This document shows, one piece after another, positions 47,282 to 59,529 of a DNA stretch of 64,000 bases. Under the pieces are notes generated by a model. It searched no databases. It was not told where the DNA came from and saw only the letters and a list, made by a program, of their open reading frames with translations. The stretch's first letter is position 1; the number at the start of each line of letters is the position of its first letter. The DNA comes from Polytrichum commune. Its lineage: Eukaryota; Streptophyta; Polytrichopsida; Polytrichales; Polytrichaceae. Location: assembly GCA_950295325.1 (NCBI GenBank), contig OX485807.1, forward strand, positions 49,630,440 to 49,694,439, in the 5' to 3' direction. A program made the position numbers and the translations under genes.

Positions 47282-47795
47282 GACCTTGGACAACTGCCAA
47301 AATAACTTTAGTTAACTAGATTTTTTTTTCAATACATTTTAGGGAATAACTATAATTAACTAAAGAAATTTATGACCAGATTCAAGAACAACTATAGTTA
47401 ACTAGAAAAATCCAAGTATTATTACATATTCGAAGAACTTCGCCTCTTGATTTGCTTCACTTGAGGGTCTTTAATATGCTCGGGCTACTGAGGATCAGCA
47501 AGAAACGCCTTTATATGATCACTCACAGTGTTGGGCTTCGGAACAACCTCCATGTAAACCACCAAAACAAAGGGCACAGTAGTGACAGTGCAACACTTCA
47601 ACAAAATTCCGTGAACAAGTTGCACTCAACTTTTGTTAATCAAATATAACTATAACTAACTTAAAAATATGGCAAACGGAATTAGGACAACTATAATTCA
47701 CTACATTTTTTAGCAAGTCAAATCGCAAACAACTATAGTTACACAAGACGACTAGTTAACTAATAGTTGAATTAGTTTATTAGTTGTCCAAGGTC
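47282..47795. mobile_element. 514-bp TIR element, GACCTTGGACAACT family
   Basis: The left end GACCTTGGACAACT is matched by its exact complement at the right. The interior is built from many direct and inverted copies of 'aactatagttaacta'. An 'aagtctt' block occurs just outside both ends (at 47269 and near 47799) and may mark a target-site duplication, with a few unexplained bases between. No transposase was seen. Confidence 0.65.
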
Positions 47796-47985
47796 TAAAG
47801 TCTTGTCTTTTTGTGTTGTGAGATAAGACAACCCCTAAAGAGAAACTGTAGTTCTAGTTGTCTTTCCTCTAAAGTAGGACTTTGCAATTTACAACCCCGA
47901 GTTGCAAACCTTCTCATCCACCCTACTTTGGAGCATGTTACAATCCTTCTCACTATCTTCTTCTTCTTCTTTTCACTGTTGAAAG

Positions 47986-48110
47986 GAAATGAAATCGACT
48001 TTAAAGTCCAAGAAGCTGAAAAGGCTAATGGGACTGAAAGCACATGACGATGATTGCATACCAGCTAAATTATCTACAGTGGTGGAGTGCGGTAGCCTCC
48101 GTGAGATAAA
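47986..48110 (+). repeat. Dispersed repeat, copy 1
   Basis: It shares 'ttaaagtc.aagaag.c.aaa', 'gctaatgggact.aaa' and downstream 'gtagcctc' blocks with 59098-59200 in the same orientation. The family was not identified. Confidence 0.55.
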
Positions 48111-49803
48111 GGTTAATATCTTGATGCTATCACATTGATTACAAACAAATGCATGTAAGAAGTTCAAAATTAATATGATTTTTGTATTACACTGTCCATG
48201 ACAAAACAATACAAAACAAACACTACACTTGTAGAAAAGCCAATACTTGAGGATCAATTTTTTTTTTAATAAAATTCTAAAAATTGGAACAAAGGAGGCA
48301 CATGGCCATCTTGCTAGGTTTTCCGTCATGTAGATAGAAGATTTCGTGGCGAGGAATGGAACCGCCATCCACTCCATTCAGTTTTGAGTACCAATCTACT
48401 ATCTTAGTAGTTTAGGGTTATCTTGGACCTCAAATATTTTTATCTCAAATTAGAGTGTAATTGTTTTTCAATCATCATGGTTTGATTTCATAGAGGTTGC
48501 CTTTGGCATTATTGATCTAATTCGATTTGTGGGCTTCAAAAATGCATATAAGTCGTTAATTGGTAGACTCGAAGTCTACTTGCATTTGGTAGTGATTTCG
48601 TGACAAAAGAATTTGAGTTTATCATTCATGTTTCATCTTCAAAAAGCATGATCTTCGATGAATACCGTGGTTTTTGTTGCTCAGAGTTTGTGATAATGAA
48701 GTTAACGGAACGATAAAAACATATAAAATTCCTCCCTATAGGTTTGTGGCTGATTCATTCCAATTTTGTTTTATTAGACTATTTTGGTGTTCTTGGTTTC
48801 AATAATAGATTAAGAAAAATCTAATATACTACAATGAATGGCATGTAAGTTGAATTTTTGGTCAAAAATGGAGTAGAATAATTATCACCCGGTGTCTAAG
48901 AATGCAAACTTAAGAATGTTGAAGAGGAAAGAATCTCTAAATTGACCTCATTGTATCTAATCTTCAACTATGAAACTTGAAATGACAATCTTCATGATTC
49001 ACAACTGCTAACCGTCCTCAACACTACCAGTTATTTAAGGTCGATTTTATTGGATGAATAAGCGGTATGTAAATGTTCCTATGTAACTATAGTTTATGTG
49101 CTTGATGTGTGTGCAAGGAATGCAATTTGAGTTGGACTAGAGTCTTGTGATGGCTATAAAAATCCATGGAGGCCCTATGAACAATGATTTTTAATTTGGC
49201 GATTTATTAGAGTTATCCGTAAAGTTGTTCAAAGAGGGATGAAATCGTGGGTTGTTAAGAGCTCGCTAGGCCCATCAAGTCTTGGAGCTTATTTTGAAAG
49301 TCGGGTTCATGTTGTCCTAAATCCCAGATTGGCCTATGCAAGGCTAGCTTGGTCCAACATCCTAGTGGGACAAGCTAGAAAGTTGATTATTAATAGCCCA
49401 ACACCACTCCTTGCGGATGAAAATTTAAACATTAAGAAAAGTTGGATGACTTTGTGTAAATTCTCACAAACTCATGGTTTGGGATTGTACCCATGGATTC
49501 ATCCACTTTACTTCATGAATAGCTCTATTGCTAACTTGAAAATCTAAAAATAAATAACAATTAATTTATAGGTTTTTTTATGTTTATACATGGACAAAAT
49601 CATCCCCCAAAAAAACCCTTAAAATCATGGATATTGGATGAAATCGTCAAGTTTAGATAAATATGTACAAATTTGGATCATACAAAATTTTGTCACTCCA
49701 ACAATGGTAACCAATGCTCCTCTCTTGAAATTTAAAAAAAAAATTATTGTGTATGAAATAATTCCTTTTGAAACAATTCATGGTTGATTCTTCTACATTG
49801 ATG
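48111..49803. other. Interval with no recognised gene
   Basis: An open frame at 49239-49547 (102 residues) has no recognisable domain and was not called. Confidence 0.4.
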
Positions 49804-50927
49804 AGGGCCGGTTTACACTATGGACCATGAAGTTGGACCAGGGCTCTGCAAGGCAGCTGATTGGTTGTTGAAGTTCTCCCGGGACAACTTCAGTTTACAC
49901 TAAGGAAAAAATGGCAGAGGGACCATGGAGGTCCCCAAAATATAATTTTTGAGGCCTACTAAATGCACTGACATGGTCCAATGGGGTTCGCGGTGAGAGA
50001 GTCAAGAGAGGTGGTCTGGTAGGAAAAGGTAAGGGCCCATGTCAGGGAACTACCATTTCAATAAATGTTTAATGAATCTACCTATTATGTGCCTTAATTA
50101 TACCATTGCTCATGACGCATACCTATGCTACCTTGCCCTACCCCTTAAACCGGCTCAAACGTGTTTCACCAAACAACGTGGGACATCTAGAACTCAAGAA
50201 TTCAAGTGCAGATTTGTTTTTTTGGTCTACCAAATGCATTGTTTGAAATCTCGGGGCTTGTAATATACCGTTGGAAAGGTCTTGAAAATACCTTTCCAAC
50301 AATATCTTACACGCCCCAAAATGTTTAAACAATGCAGTTGCAAAACAAAAAAGAAAAATCTGTAGTGGTTTAGTGACTGTAGATCAGGGTAGTCAAAAGA
50401 AGTGCAATGGGAAATCTTCTAACATTAATTATCAAAGAATTGAAAATTAGTGTTGAGCAAGGTAGGGTGGTAACAACATTAAATATAATCAAACACTAAA
50501 TATCCTATTTGGTGTAGTGACAACATAAGGTACATGTCCTATGTAAATTACATTAAGCATGTATAAATTAAATTGCTCTTTTTTTGTTGTAAGAATTGTT
50601 GTGAGAAGATTTGCAAGCCACATCTTCGACACATTTAACAAGAAGTGAAGACAAGTGAAGCCCAAAAGAAGACAAGGAATGATCAAACTTAAATTTTTTT
50701 TCAAAATTGTCCTTTTTGGACATGTATTAAAAAAATCAGCACCTTCACTTTTTGGTGCATGGTCATTCTTCTTGGTCCACATTCGGTTTACACCTAGTGA
50801 GGGGCCCAAGGCTCTGAAAACTAATAATTTATGAAGTCGGACCATGAAAGTCGAACCATGAACTCGGACCATTGACAAAGGCCATCTTCCATGGTCCGAC
50901 TTCATGGTCCATAGTGTAAACCGACCT
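49804..50927 (-). mobile_element. 1.12-kb TIR element, AGGGCCGGTTTACAC family, copy 2
   Basis: The left end is AGGGCCGGTTTACACTATGG. The complement of the right end is AGGTCGGTTTACACTATGG, and pairing continues through 'accatgaagtcggaccat'. It is collinear with copy 1 at 29217-30672 in the opposite orientation but lacks the extra segment of about 240 bp found there. It contains the conserved hairpin at 50253-50320. Confidence 0.8.
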
Positions 50928-51691
50928 TGAGTCTCATAAAATAACCCCCACAAATTGGACACGGCGTTGTACTTGCAAGTGATAAGATCCCATTCTTCCA
51001 TAGCCTCGTTGCCTTGGAAAGATCCGAAGTCACAATATTCCTTCTCGCCCCATTGGGTTACATGTATTCTTCATGCACAATGATCTTTTTGGCATGACTA
51101 GATTGAGGTTTAAAATATTTGTGTGCAACATGGGAACAATTTACATTGATTTATCCCTCAAAACACAAATTATTGCATGTTGGGAAGTCATGGCACACCA
51201 TTTACTTCCAACAACCACTTTCATATGTTTTATCCAATTGGAAGGTATTTTTTTGTTTTTTTAAAACTCGGTTTCCCCTTCTTAACTACACTAAATTTAG
51301 TATCACTATTTGGACTTCCCCAATGCTATTTTTTTCTATTAATGTAAAATTTTACCATGTAAAGATGTTGATGTTCCATGATGTCTAAACAACCAATTTG
51401 ACCTTTGTTGGCAAAAATTGAGATAGACAATAATTTACAACATTGTGTATTCCAAAGGGAGTGACACTAAATAAAATATTTAGTGTAGTACTATGAAAGA
51501 TAAATTTAGATATAACTTTCTACTAATAATATCTATTTTTATCCAACTAACATAATTAGTTGCACTCTTATTTCTATCTAGTGTGGGTTGTTGAAAGGAA
51601 AGAAAAAAAATAACGTTGGTTGTCTAACGTGAAGATGGCCAGTTAGCCATTCTCATAATAGAATTGTAAGGTCCTATAAGAGGAGGATGGG
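50928..51691. other. Interval with no recognised gene
   Basis: No gene was recognised; short unsupported frames only. Confidence 0.35.
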
Positions 51692-54370
51692 TTAGTGCCT
51701 ATCTTTCAATAGGTGGACTCGTGTGGGAAAATATCGGGGATTAAGAGAATGGGATTTATGTTTTTTTTTTTTTTTTTTTTTTTGCGAGATTTCTTTGTTA
51801 AGGATAATATAATTGAGGTATTTGATGTGTTTAAGGAGATGGTTTGCATGGGATTGTGAATTTTGTTTTGGGGGGATTCTCATGTTGAAGAGGTGTTTGA
51901 TGGATGGTTTGTGAACAATGCTTCTGATGCCAATGGTGATAATTAAGGGTGGGAGTGTATTCCACCCGAGTTGTTGGAGGCGGGGGATTAGAATATTATA
52001 TTTATCTTGCTTACGGGCGATGGACGTTTCCGGGAATTTTTCATTACAATATGTGAATTCGATAAATTGAACAAGGATATCTAAGGAAGGGAAGAAAGGG
52101 GGGGGGGGTTCATCAACGGGAGATTTGCTTTTGATACAAGGAATGTTGGGTCAAAGGTGGGCAAGACATTTACATTGAGGCAGCAAGATCGTACATGGTA
52201 GTAGCCAAGAGGGCAGGGTGTTTTCAAGGTGACGATTATTATGGATGCATGCATGTATCAAGGTGAAATGTCGTGAGGTGGGGTGGGAGAGGAGGGTGGC
52301 CGATAGGGCGTGGACTGCTTTGTTATGTCTATATGTGTGCAAAGTGTTGATGTGTTTGTTACTGCATCATGATAATAGGTGAAGGCATGTATTGTTTTGG
52401 TTAAGTGGACACAAATTGCATATAGGCAATAATTGAGGATTAAAGATTTGTTGTTGATGTTGGTTTCCCATGTAATGTCCGTAGATAGATTTGAAAACTT
52501 GTGAGATTTGGGCATCAATAATAACTTAGAGTCCCCATAAAGGTTTGACCAAGGTTGATGGATTTGTGAGTCATTAACCATTTTGAGACATAAGGGTATG
52601 CATGGGTGGAGGAAGAGATGGTGTAACTATGATGTCATTTTCTATATACCGTTTGATGTTCTGAATGGACATGTCGTGTTGTGTGGATGTGGGCACACTA
52701 GTGGGCCAATATGGAATGCGGTGATTGATAAGATGGAAGGGTGTATGGTCTACATGGATTGCGAGACTATTGGATCCTCGTTTGGCAAGTTTGTCAGCCT
52801 CATTGTTTCCAAAAATGTTTGCGTGAGCTCTAACCTTGTGAATCATTACTTTATGGATAGTGAGGTAAATATGGAAAATGATATTAGCAATAAGTAATTT
52901 ATTTGGGTGGAATGGTTGTGAAGAAGATATATAACGTTCACATTATCTATGAAAATATGTACATCATGGGAGAGAGGTTTTGTGTGTTGCATTGCTTAAG
53001 AGGAGGGCGTACAATTTTTCTCAGCGAGTATTGGGGTATTTGGGGAGTTTAGTAGCGATAGAGGTTTGGGTAGGGCCATTAAAGACTCCAAAGCCAACAA
53101 TGTTACCCTTTCCTTTCGCTAGTAGAAAACTATGCCAAAAGGAACCACAACCAAAATTGGATGTGGTTCTTTTGACCAACTTTATTTGTAGGTGCTAAAC
53201 GATTGCAAATTTTTATTTTTTTTGGTTTAGCAACTAAAAAATTAGGAATTTTGGGGCGTGTAATATACCGCTAGAAAAGTCTCAAAAATTAACTTTCCAA
53301 TAGTATATTACATGCCCCAAAAAAATTTAAATTGCGGTCGCAAAACGGAAAAGATATGGTGATGGTAAGAGGGGGGATGGTGAGGACATGGTGTATATCC
53401 AGGTGGTTGAGAATAAAGGTTGGGTTGTGGGACCAATCATTGTGGGGAATGACAATAGTGGTGAGGTTATGTGGGTTATGTTGGGAGGCGATGCGGGTCC
53501 ATCAGATAGCTTTAGGAAGGTAGGTGGGGCTAGGAAGATGTGCGTAACCATGTCCATTCCATTGATGGGAATAGGCTGGACCAAGGGAACCAAAGATGAC
53601 GTTGTGATGGCAGGGAGAATTGTACTAGTTAGAATGTAAGGGCATGTAAAAGGAAATGAGAAGTAAAAGTGAGTTAGGTGGAGATGTTCAAATATGAGGT
53701 TGAGGATCAGGGAGGGTAAGGCGTTGTGTGTGTTGGTGGGAGAGGTGGTGAAGGGGGGGGGGGGGTTGGAGAAGTATTATGAGGTATCTATCAACCAAGA
53801 GAAAGAGTTTAGTAACAAAATCATTAGGGGTTGGATTAATTTGTGATTGAGAAGAGTGGATAAAGGTGGAGAATTGTTCATAAAGCTAGATGAATCTAGG
53901 AAGAGGTATGGATGTTTGGTAGGTTCTCATGTGGTTATGAATTTGGGCAAAGGGGAGGGGTTTGGTATTGTTGGTTATATAGTGATGATATATTTATCCG
54001 GTGAGTTGAGGGATATGTAAAGGAGCATGTATGTATCGGCGATCTTTATATTGTGAGCGTGAGAAGGTGGTTAGCAATTTATCTAATGGGGTTTTGAAGC
54101 CGTATTTTATAAGTAGGAAGAGATGGTGATCATAAAAAGTGTTAAAATAAAACAAATGTTTTGTGGTAGGCATGTGGTGAAGGTGTGGGGATGGGGCCAT
54201 GTGCATAGGAAGGAGTATGAAGTTTTAATATCACCTGTTTATCTTTACAACTAGTAGGTTCGATGGCTCTTATTTTCGCGAATGGAAGACTATTTGGGGG
54301 GAACAGGTGTCCCAGTGGAGTTATGAGATGACCATGTACATGTGGAAAGGGTAGTGCAAGAGAGTGCATT
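51692..54370 (-). mobile_element. Decayed LINE with RNase H, minus strand
   Basis: On the minus strand, 53090 to 52570 encodes an RNase H: 'FGVFNGPTQTSIATKLPK', then 'MMYIFIDNVNVIYLLHN' near 52950 and 'KVRAHANIFGNNEADKLAKRG' spread over 52840-52775, homologous to the plus-strand LINE at 26.0-26.5 kb. Poorly conserved open stretches continue to about 52258 and 51692. A 24-bp poly-T run (poly-A in element sense) lies at about 51761-51784. Upstream, to 54370, are fragments of probable ORF2. A small hairpin-bearing repeat (53100-53350) interrupts it. No intact reading frame remains. Confidence 0.55.
53100..53350 (+). mobile_element. Small insertion sharing the hairpin core of the AGGGCCGG elements
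   Basis: It carries 'tttggggcgtgtaatatacc' with its inverted partner, plus upstream 'ggttcttttgacca' and 'gtgctaaacgattgcaaat', which match the middle of the 1.1-1.5 kb TIR elements. It interrupts the LINE just before its RNase H. Confidence 0.6.
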
Positions 54371-57129
54371 GTCGTGATGTGGGCCGATTAGTGTTTAAAG
54401 TGTATGCATTTGTGTGTGTTATTATTATTCAAAGTATGCATGTAGATGGATGTTAATATGATGTTGTATTAATCATGTTCTAATTAGTTGTTTAGTTAAG
54501 AACCGGTCTTGAGTTCAAGACCAGGAGTGTTTGGTAGGGAGGACTTGATAAGAAGGATTTGAGGTTTAGGAAAGGTTAGGGTTTACTGGCAGACCCATCA
54601 CTTAGCTACTTAAGGTTCTTGAATACCTTGAACCTAATGGTTTCCTATTGGCAAAAAATGTCACCGCGGAAGAAGATTGAAGGGCTAGAAGAAGGGTGTT
54701 GAGGCATTCTTGTGGGTATTCTTGAGGGGTTTGAAGGGTTTTGTGTTTAGGGAGCTTATGTGGTTGAGAGAGTGAATGTTTCTAAGTACTTAGAGAACTT
54801 GAGGGTGTTGAGGTTACTTGGTGGAATGAGGGGAAAATGATATATCTTCTACATTTGGTTTATAAGAAAGGAAAGAATTGGCTCTTGGATTTTGGTTTAT
54901 TGTGCATGATATATAGGAGAAGTATCTTGTTGTAATATTTTAAGAGATTGTTCTTAGTGACGTACATTACTTGTATGAAAAGTTCGAAGGCGTGATTTAT
55001 GGTTAAAGAAGAGCAATCAAGCGTTGAAACAATAAGGATTTAAAACTATCGTAGTTAAGTTACCCAACTTTAAGGGCTTGGTTCTCCGCAATTATTATAG
55101 CCATGAATGTGAGATTTAAAGGGTAGATTTGAAAGATATCTTCCAACAATTGTAGTGAAATTATAGCTCCATAGGTGTCACAAATTAAGAATTATTGGTC
55201 TTGATGCAACTGGATCTTTAAGGGATTGTTGAGAACATAGATAAGTTTATTGTTGAGAAACTTTTGATAATGCTTACCTCGTCCAACTTCAGCATTTGGA
55301 GGGTTCAAACCTCCAAAGGATAGCTCTTTCATCTTCATTTTTCTTTCAACCTTCCTCTTGCTTCACGTCTACTTTCACTTGAGCGAAGGATGTACTAATT
55401 AGTTTCCATAGCGTAGTGTGATATTATTGAATAGTAAATTACTTAAGGTTAGTCGGTGTGAGGCAATTGACTGATAATTTAGTGTTGTAGAAAATGAGAA
55501 AGTAAGTTCTCTAATTACGATTTTTTAAAATTATTTAAAAAAACCCTCTTTTAAGGCTTACTCTTTGTTTTTAGTTTGTGTGACTTGTCAGCCATATTCA
55601 TGAGTTGTTAGTTGGTAATTAGCTTCTAGAAGACAATTGAGTACTAGAAAATCTTGAATAGATAGGAAATAAATAGAAAGTCTTAGAAACACAAAAACAA
55701 GGTTGGACTTTCATATGCTTTGTATGAATATCTAAATCCATTTCGTTCACCAAGACTTCCGAATTTCAATCTTAGTTTATTTGCGACTCAAAAATAGGTA
55801 CAAAAACACCCTTGATTTGGAAAGTAAAGGGATATCTATTTTTCCTCACATAAGTGGAGTGGATATTGATTATTGTTCAAGTGAAAAATGATATTTGTAT
55901 CAATGCTAACCCGATCACCAAGTATTGTAGCAAAGAGATGGAAGTTAATTACACACAAAAATGTAGCATACCAAATTAGACTATTAAAAATAATGTGGTC
56001 TATGCCAACACTCTACCTCCATGATATTGTTGACAATGGAATATATAAACACAACTTGCGCACCCCAATTGATGGATTACTTGTTTAATGGTCGCCACAA
56101 AACATTGCCCATAAATTTGATATCTCAAACACATAGGATAAAATACAAATGCGAGAAGAGTGTATGACACCGGTGAATCAAACGAAAAGGAAGGGGGATT
56201 AAAATTCTCTAGCGCAAAGCAATTACATAGGGCGAGAATGGATCTTCAAATGGGTGGGTGGAATTGCACATTGTGACACAAAGGACACTATGCAAACAAT
56301 AGAATTCTCTGCGATCGAGGATAATATCAATATTAAAACAAAGACATAAGAGAATGCACAACCCCACATATTCGCTCACCACGACAATAATAGAGTGGCA
56401 TGATTGTCAGTTGGTAAAGGGGAAGAGAATTCCATTTACACTAGTAAGTTTCTCAAATTTTTAAACTAATGATCTTTAGTCATTTCATACACACGCAAAA
56501 ATAAATTAATTTTAAAAAATAAAAAAATTGTATGTTGTGTAATGATCTTTTAGTTTAAACACCCCAATTTATTGTGCCTTATATGTCATAATCTTCTCCA
56601 CAACATTTTTAAACTCCATTAGCAAGTAGGACATGTAGGTATCCTCACCCACGTTCTAGATAGTTTTCTTGTGGTGTAGAGCTAGGCAATGTGGGTGGGG
56701 AGAAAGCAACCTTACCATTTTCAAATGCCCTTTAGGCTGATGTGATGGTTCCAAGGGGAGGCTGCAAGCCCAAGTGAGGTAGGAGAGGTATGTTGAAGGT
56801 GGAGCATTAGATTGCTCATAATCATAGAAATGTAATACTAAAAGTAATTATAAAAGATAGAGCATTAGATTGCTCATAATCAATAAAAATGTAATGAAAG
56901 AGGTATGAGAAACAACAAGGTTGGAATAAGGCCACAACGTTAGTCCAAGAGTTATCCCATATTGTTTGTATGAACCACGGAAAAGAAGAAAATTAATAAA
57001 AGACAAAGCAAAGAGAGCATGAGACCATCTCCCTCTAAGCATTGTTCATATACCTTTGTGTATGTGTATATGCTTGTGCAATCTCATCTCTAGTCCTATT
57101 GACTTCCAAAAAGGTAAGCCGACAACATA
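54371..57129. other. Interval with no recognised gene
   Basis: AT-rich, with short unsupported frames only. No element ends were identified. Confidence 0.4.
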
Positions 57130-57700
57130 TAATAATCTCCCACTAAAGTTCGCACCCATTTAAGTATGCATCCTTGTTAAGTGCGCAATTTTTTTGATGG
57201 AAATCAAGGTTCATACTTTATTGTTTTGAACATGTCATGCATAATCATTTGCCGCGAATGCATGAAATTTTTACACTCGACATTCAATGTTAGTTTGTTA
57301 ACGTTTCAGTGAAACATCTCAAACGATTATCGCAGTTCATCATACACATGTCCACCCTCCGTTTGAACATCATACCAAAGTAATTGGTCGTCAATGTCGA
57401 AGACAATGATGTGTAGAGCTTCAAAACCTTTGAAGTCGGTAGCACTTTCACATTCAACAAATGTCTCAATAGGCTAGATTTCGTCATCGATAGGTGGTTC
57501 TTCTTCAATTCGCATCGATTCCAAAACCTCATCAACGTCCTCCAGCATAACAACACAATATTTTTCGTTGTTTGCATCATCAATATTTAACAAACCGTTC
57601 ATTTCTTTTGGTGTGATGGAGAACTACAAAGTACGCACCTACCAACTAAGTGCGCACAACGGCTCCGGTTCAAAGTGCGTACTTAAGCGGGATATTACTG
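57130..57700 (-). mobile_element. Pogo/Tigger-type element, deletion derivative, copy 2
   Basis: 571 bp, flanked by TA at 57128-57129 and 57701-57702. The ends TAATAATCTCCCACTAAAG and the complement of the right end, CAGTAATATCCCGCTTAAG, match copy 1. The minus strand encodes 'KLYTSLSSTLTTNYFGMMFK' and 'CMMNCDNRLRCFTETLTN', the same segment that in copy 1 precedes the transposase C-terminus. The helix-turn-helix region and the catalytic domain are absent. Confidence 0.75.
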
Positions 57701-58000
57701 TAAGGGCAAGCAATGGACACTCCAAAAGAAAAACCCCAACACAAGCAAAATAGCTAAAAACCTTGGGCATTTTTAACCCCGCCCCAATGACCGGTTTGAG
57801 ATCGTGGGATAAATTATGAAGGTTGCTAAATTTCTAAATTGCTTGTGCATAGGTGACACATTCTTAGCTATCACCGCCGCCATGTCAAGAAGACACTTAA
57901 GTAGAGACAGGTCTGGGTATGAGACCCACACCTAATCCCTTTGCCAGACCTGGTTGCACCCTACATACCATGGACCCGCATCTAACAACCAATTCTAGAG

Positions 58001-58252
58001 TTAGGACCCGGTTTTTGTTAAGGCCAAGTGAAGAGGGGCCATAAGCCAATAACCTTCCGAAGCTATGGAAGGAGTGGGTGAAGAAGCTATGGAAGAAGGG
58101 GTTGTTGTAGAAGCGCTAGAGGAAGCGGGTGGGGTATCGATGGAGGAGGATTTTACACCAAATGAATGAGCAGCCACCTTCGCCGAAACCGAAGGCGACA
58201 ACATCGAAAGCCAACACCACAAAATGGCAACAAAAACCAACATCTTTTGCAA
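58001..58252 (-). CDS. Small secreted Ser/Thr/Pro-rich protein, AG-peptide-like
   Basis: 83 residues. The N-terminus 'MQKMLVFVAILWCWLSMLSP' followed by 'SVSA' is a good secretory signal peptide with a likely cut after Ala24. Residues about 35-65 are Ser, Thr, Pro and Ala-rich ('PPASSSASTTTPSSIASSPT'), the composition of arabinogalactan peptides whose prolines are hydroxylated and glycosylated in the wall. The C-terminus ('EGYWLMAPLHLALTKTGS') is only weakly hydrophobic, so a GPI-anchor signal is doubtful. The ATG is preceded by leader-like sequence with 'aaaccctg', and a MITE sits 85 bp upstream. It could also be a chance frame or a decayed copy. Confidence 0.4.
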   Translation of the reverse strand: MQKMLVFVAILWCWLSMLSPSVSAKVAAHSFGVKSSSIDTPPASSSASTTTPSSIASSPTPSIASEGYWLMAPLHLALTKTGS

Positions 58253-58336
58253 GTGAGCAGCTCAAGCTCAAGCACGCATCAGGGTTTCTCGCAAATTCAG
58301 AATTTCGAAGCGAATGTCCATTCTCTCTCTATGATG

Positions 58337-58544
58337 GGGGAGAACCAGTGGTTAGTTACAGATGAACTGGTTGAGTTTGAGAAATAACCGGTTGAAGTTC
58401 AAGACTTCGGGAGAATTAACGATCGCTTTAGAAGAATCTATGAATATACCTCAAATTAATATAGAAAAACCGAAGGATGTCAACGTGTGACCAGTTGGAC
58501 TTACAAACACTAGAATCTCAACCGATTATGCCCAAAAATCTCCC
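58337..58544 (-). mobile_element. GGGGAGA-family MITE, copy 2
   Basis: 208 bp. It begins GGGGAGAACCAGTGG and ends AAAAATCTCCC, the reverse of the copy at 61536. Several CCGGTT/AACCGG motifs lie inside. It is directly upstream of the small secreted-protein frame. Confidence 0.8.
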
Positions 58545-59529
58545 TGATCACTGAATTTCTCTTACCACCTCAGATTTTGACTTTGACTCGATGGCAGTAT
58601 CGGCTTAAGTTCCTGTTTGGATTCAGAGTTTGACTTGACGGCATTATGTGGGCCTCAGTTGAAGGTTGAATGTGTGCACTTGAGTTTGATTGAAATGGGT
58701 TCAATCCCAATCTGAAAATTGAAAGTAAACCCCAAAAAAACATGCGTATCAATTAGTATTGATTTCTTTCCAGTTTTGCTTGAATCTCAGTTATTAAAAG
58801 TTTCCAAGCTTTGAACATCTATATCGTTAGACGTTAACGCCCACTAATACACCGCCAGTACTAAACCTTCAGTGTGATAGAGGCCCACGGAGGCCAATGG
58901 ATAGGGATGTTTTAAGGTTAATTTTGACTTTTACCAATTCCATTAAATGTGTATATTAATCCACTTGGAAAACAGAACTATAAAGAACTATATTGATAGA
59001 TTTAAAGGTATTGATTAATTTGATACGATCTATGATCTCAAGACTAGCACCACAAACCATAAAATAATGTACACTTTGGACCCTGAATGGAATGAATGAA
59101 TTTGATTTTAAAGTCTAAGAAGTCAAAAGCCTAATGGGACTAGAAGTACATCAAGATGTTGTCAAAAAGGTTCATTCCCTAGCGCAGTGGCCTCAATAAG
59201 AATTAGCCACCAACTTAGAGGAGGCAATTTTTTACCAATCTTTCTTCTCAATAGCAACAAATGAATTCACACGTTATCTAACGTAATTTTCATCTAGAAC
59301 ATAATATATACATCAACAAGGAGATCTGTAAACACTTATATATATAGTTTGGGAAAGAAGCCAATAAACAAAAAACCAACAAATGCACCCACTTCGAGGG
59401 GAGGCAAGGCCCTCAAGCACGAAACACTACCATGTAAGAAGTAACAAGACAAAACAAACCATCATGGACAACTCATGGAAGCCACCAACTAAGGACCACC
59501 CCCACACCACCAAAGAAACTAAAACCTAA
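58545..59529. other. Interval with no recognised gene
   Basis: Apart from the dispersed repeat at 59098-59200, nothing was recognised. Confidence 0.35.
59098..59200 (+). repeat. Dispersed repeat, copy 2
   Basis: Matches 47986-48110: 'tttaaagtctaagaagtcaa', 'gcctaatgggactagaag' and downstream 'agtggcctc' in the same order. Confidence 0.55.

Noticed and set aside
49239-49547. 102-residue open frame
   Set aside because: No recognisable motif and no supporting repeat or splice structure.
51073-51388. Overlapping open frames after the second AGGGCCGG element
   Set aside because: No motif and AT-rich composition; likely chance.
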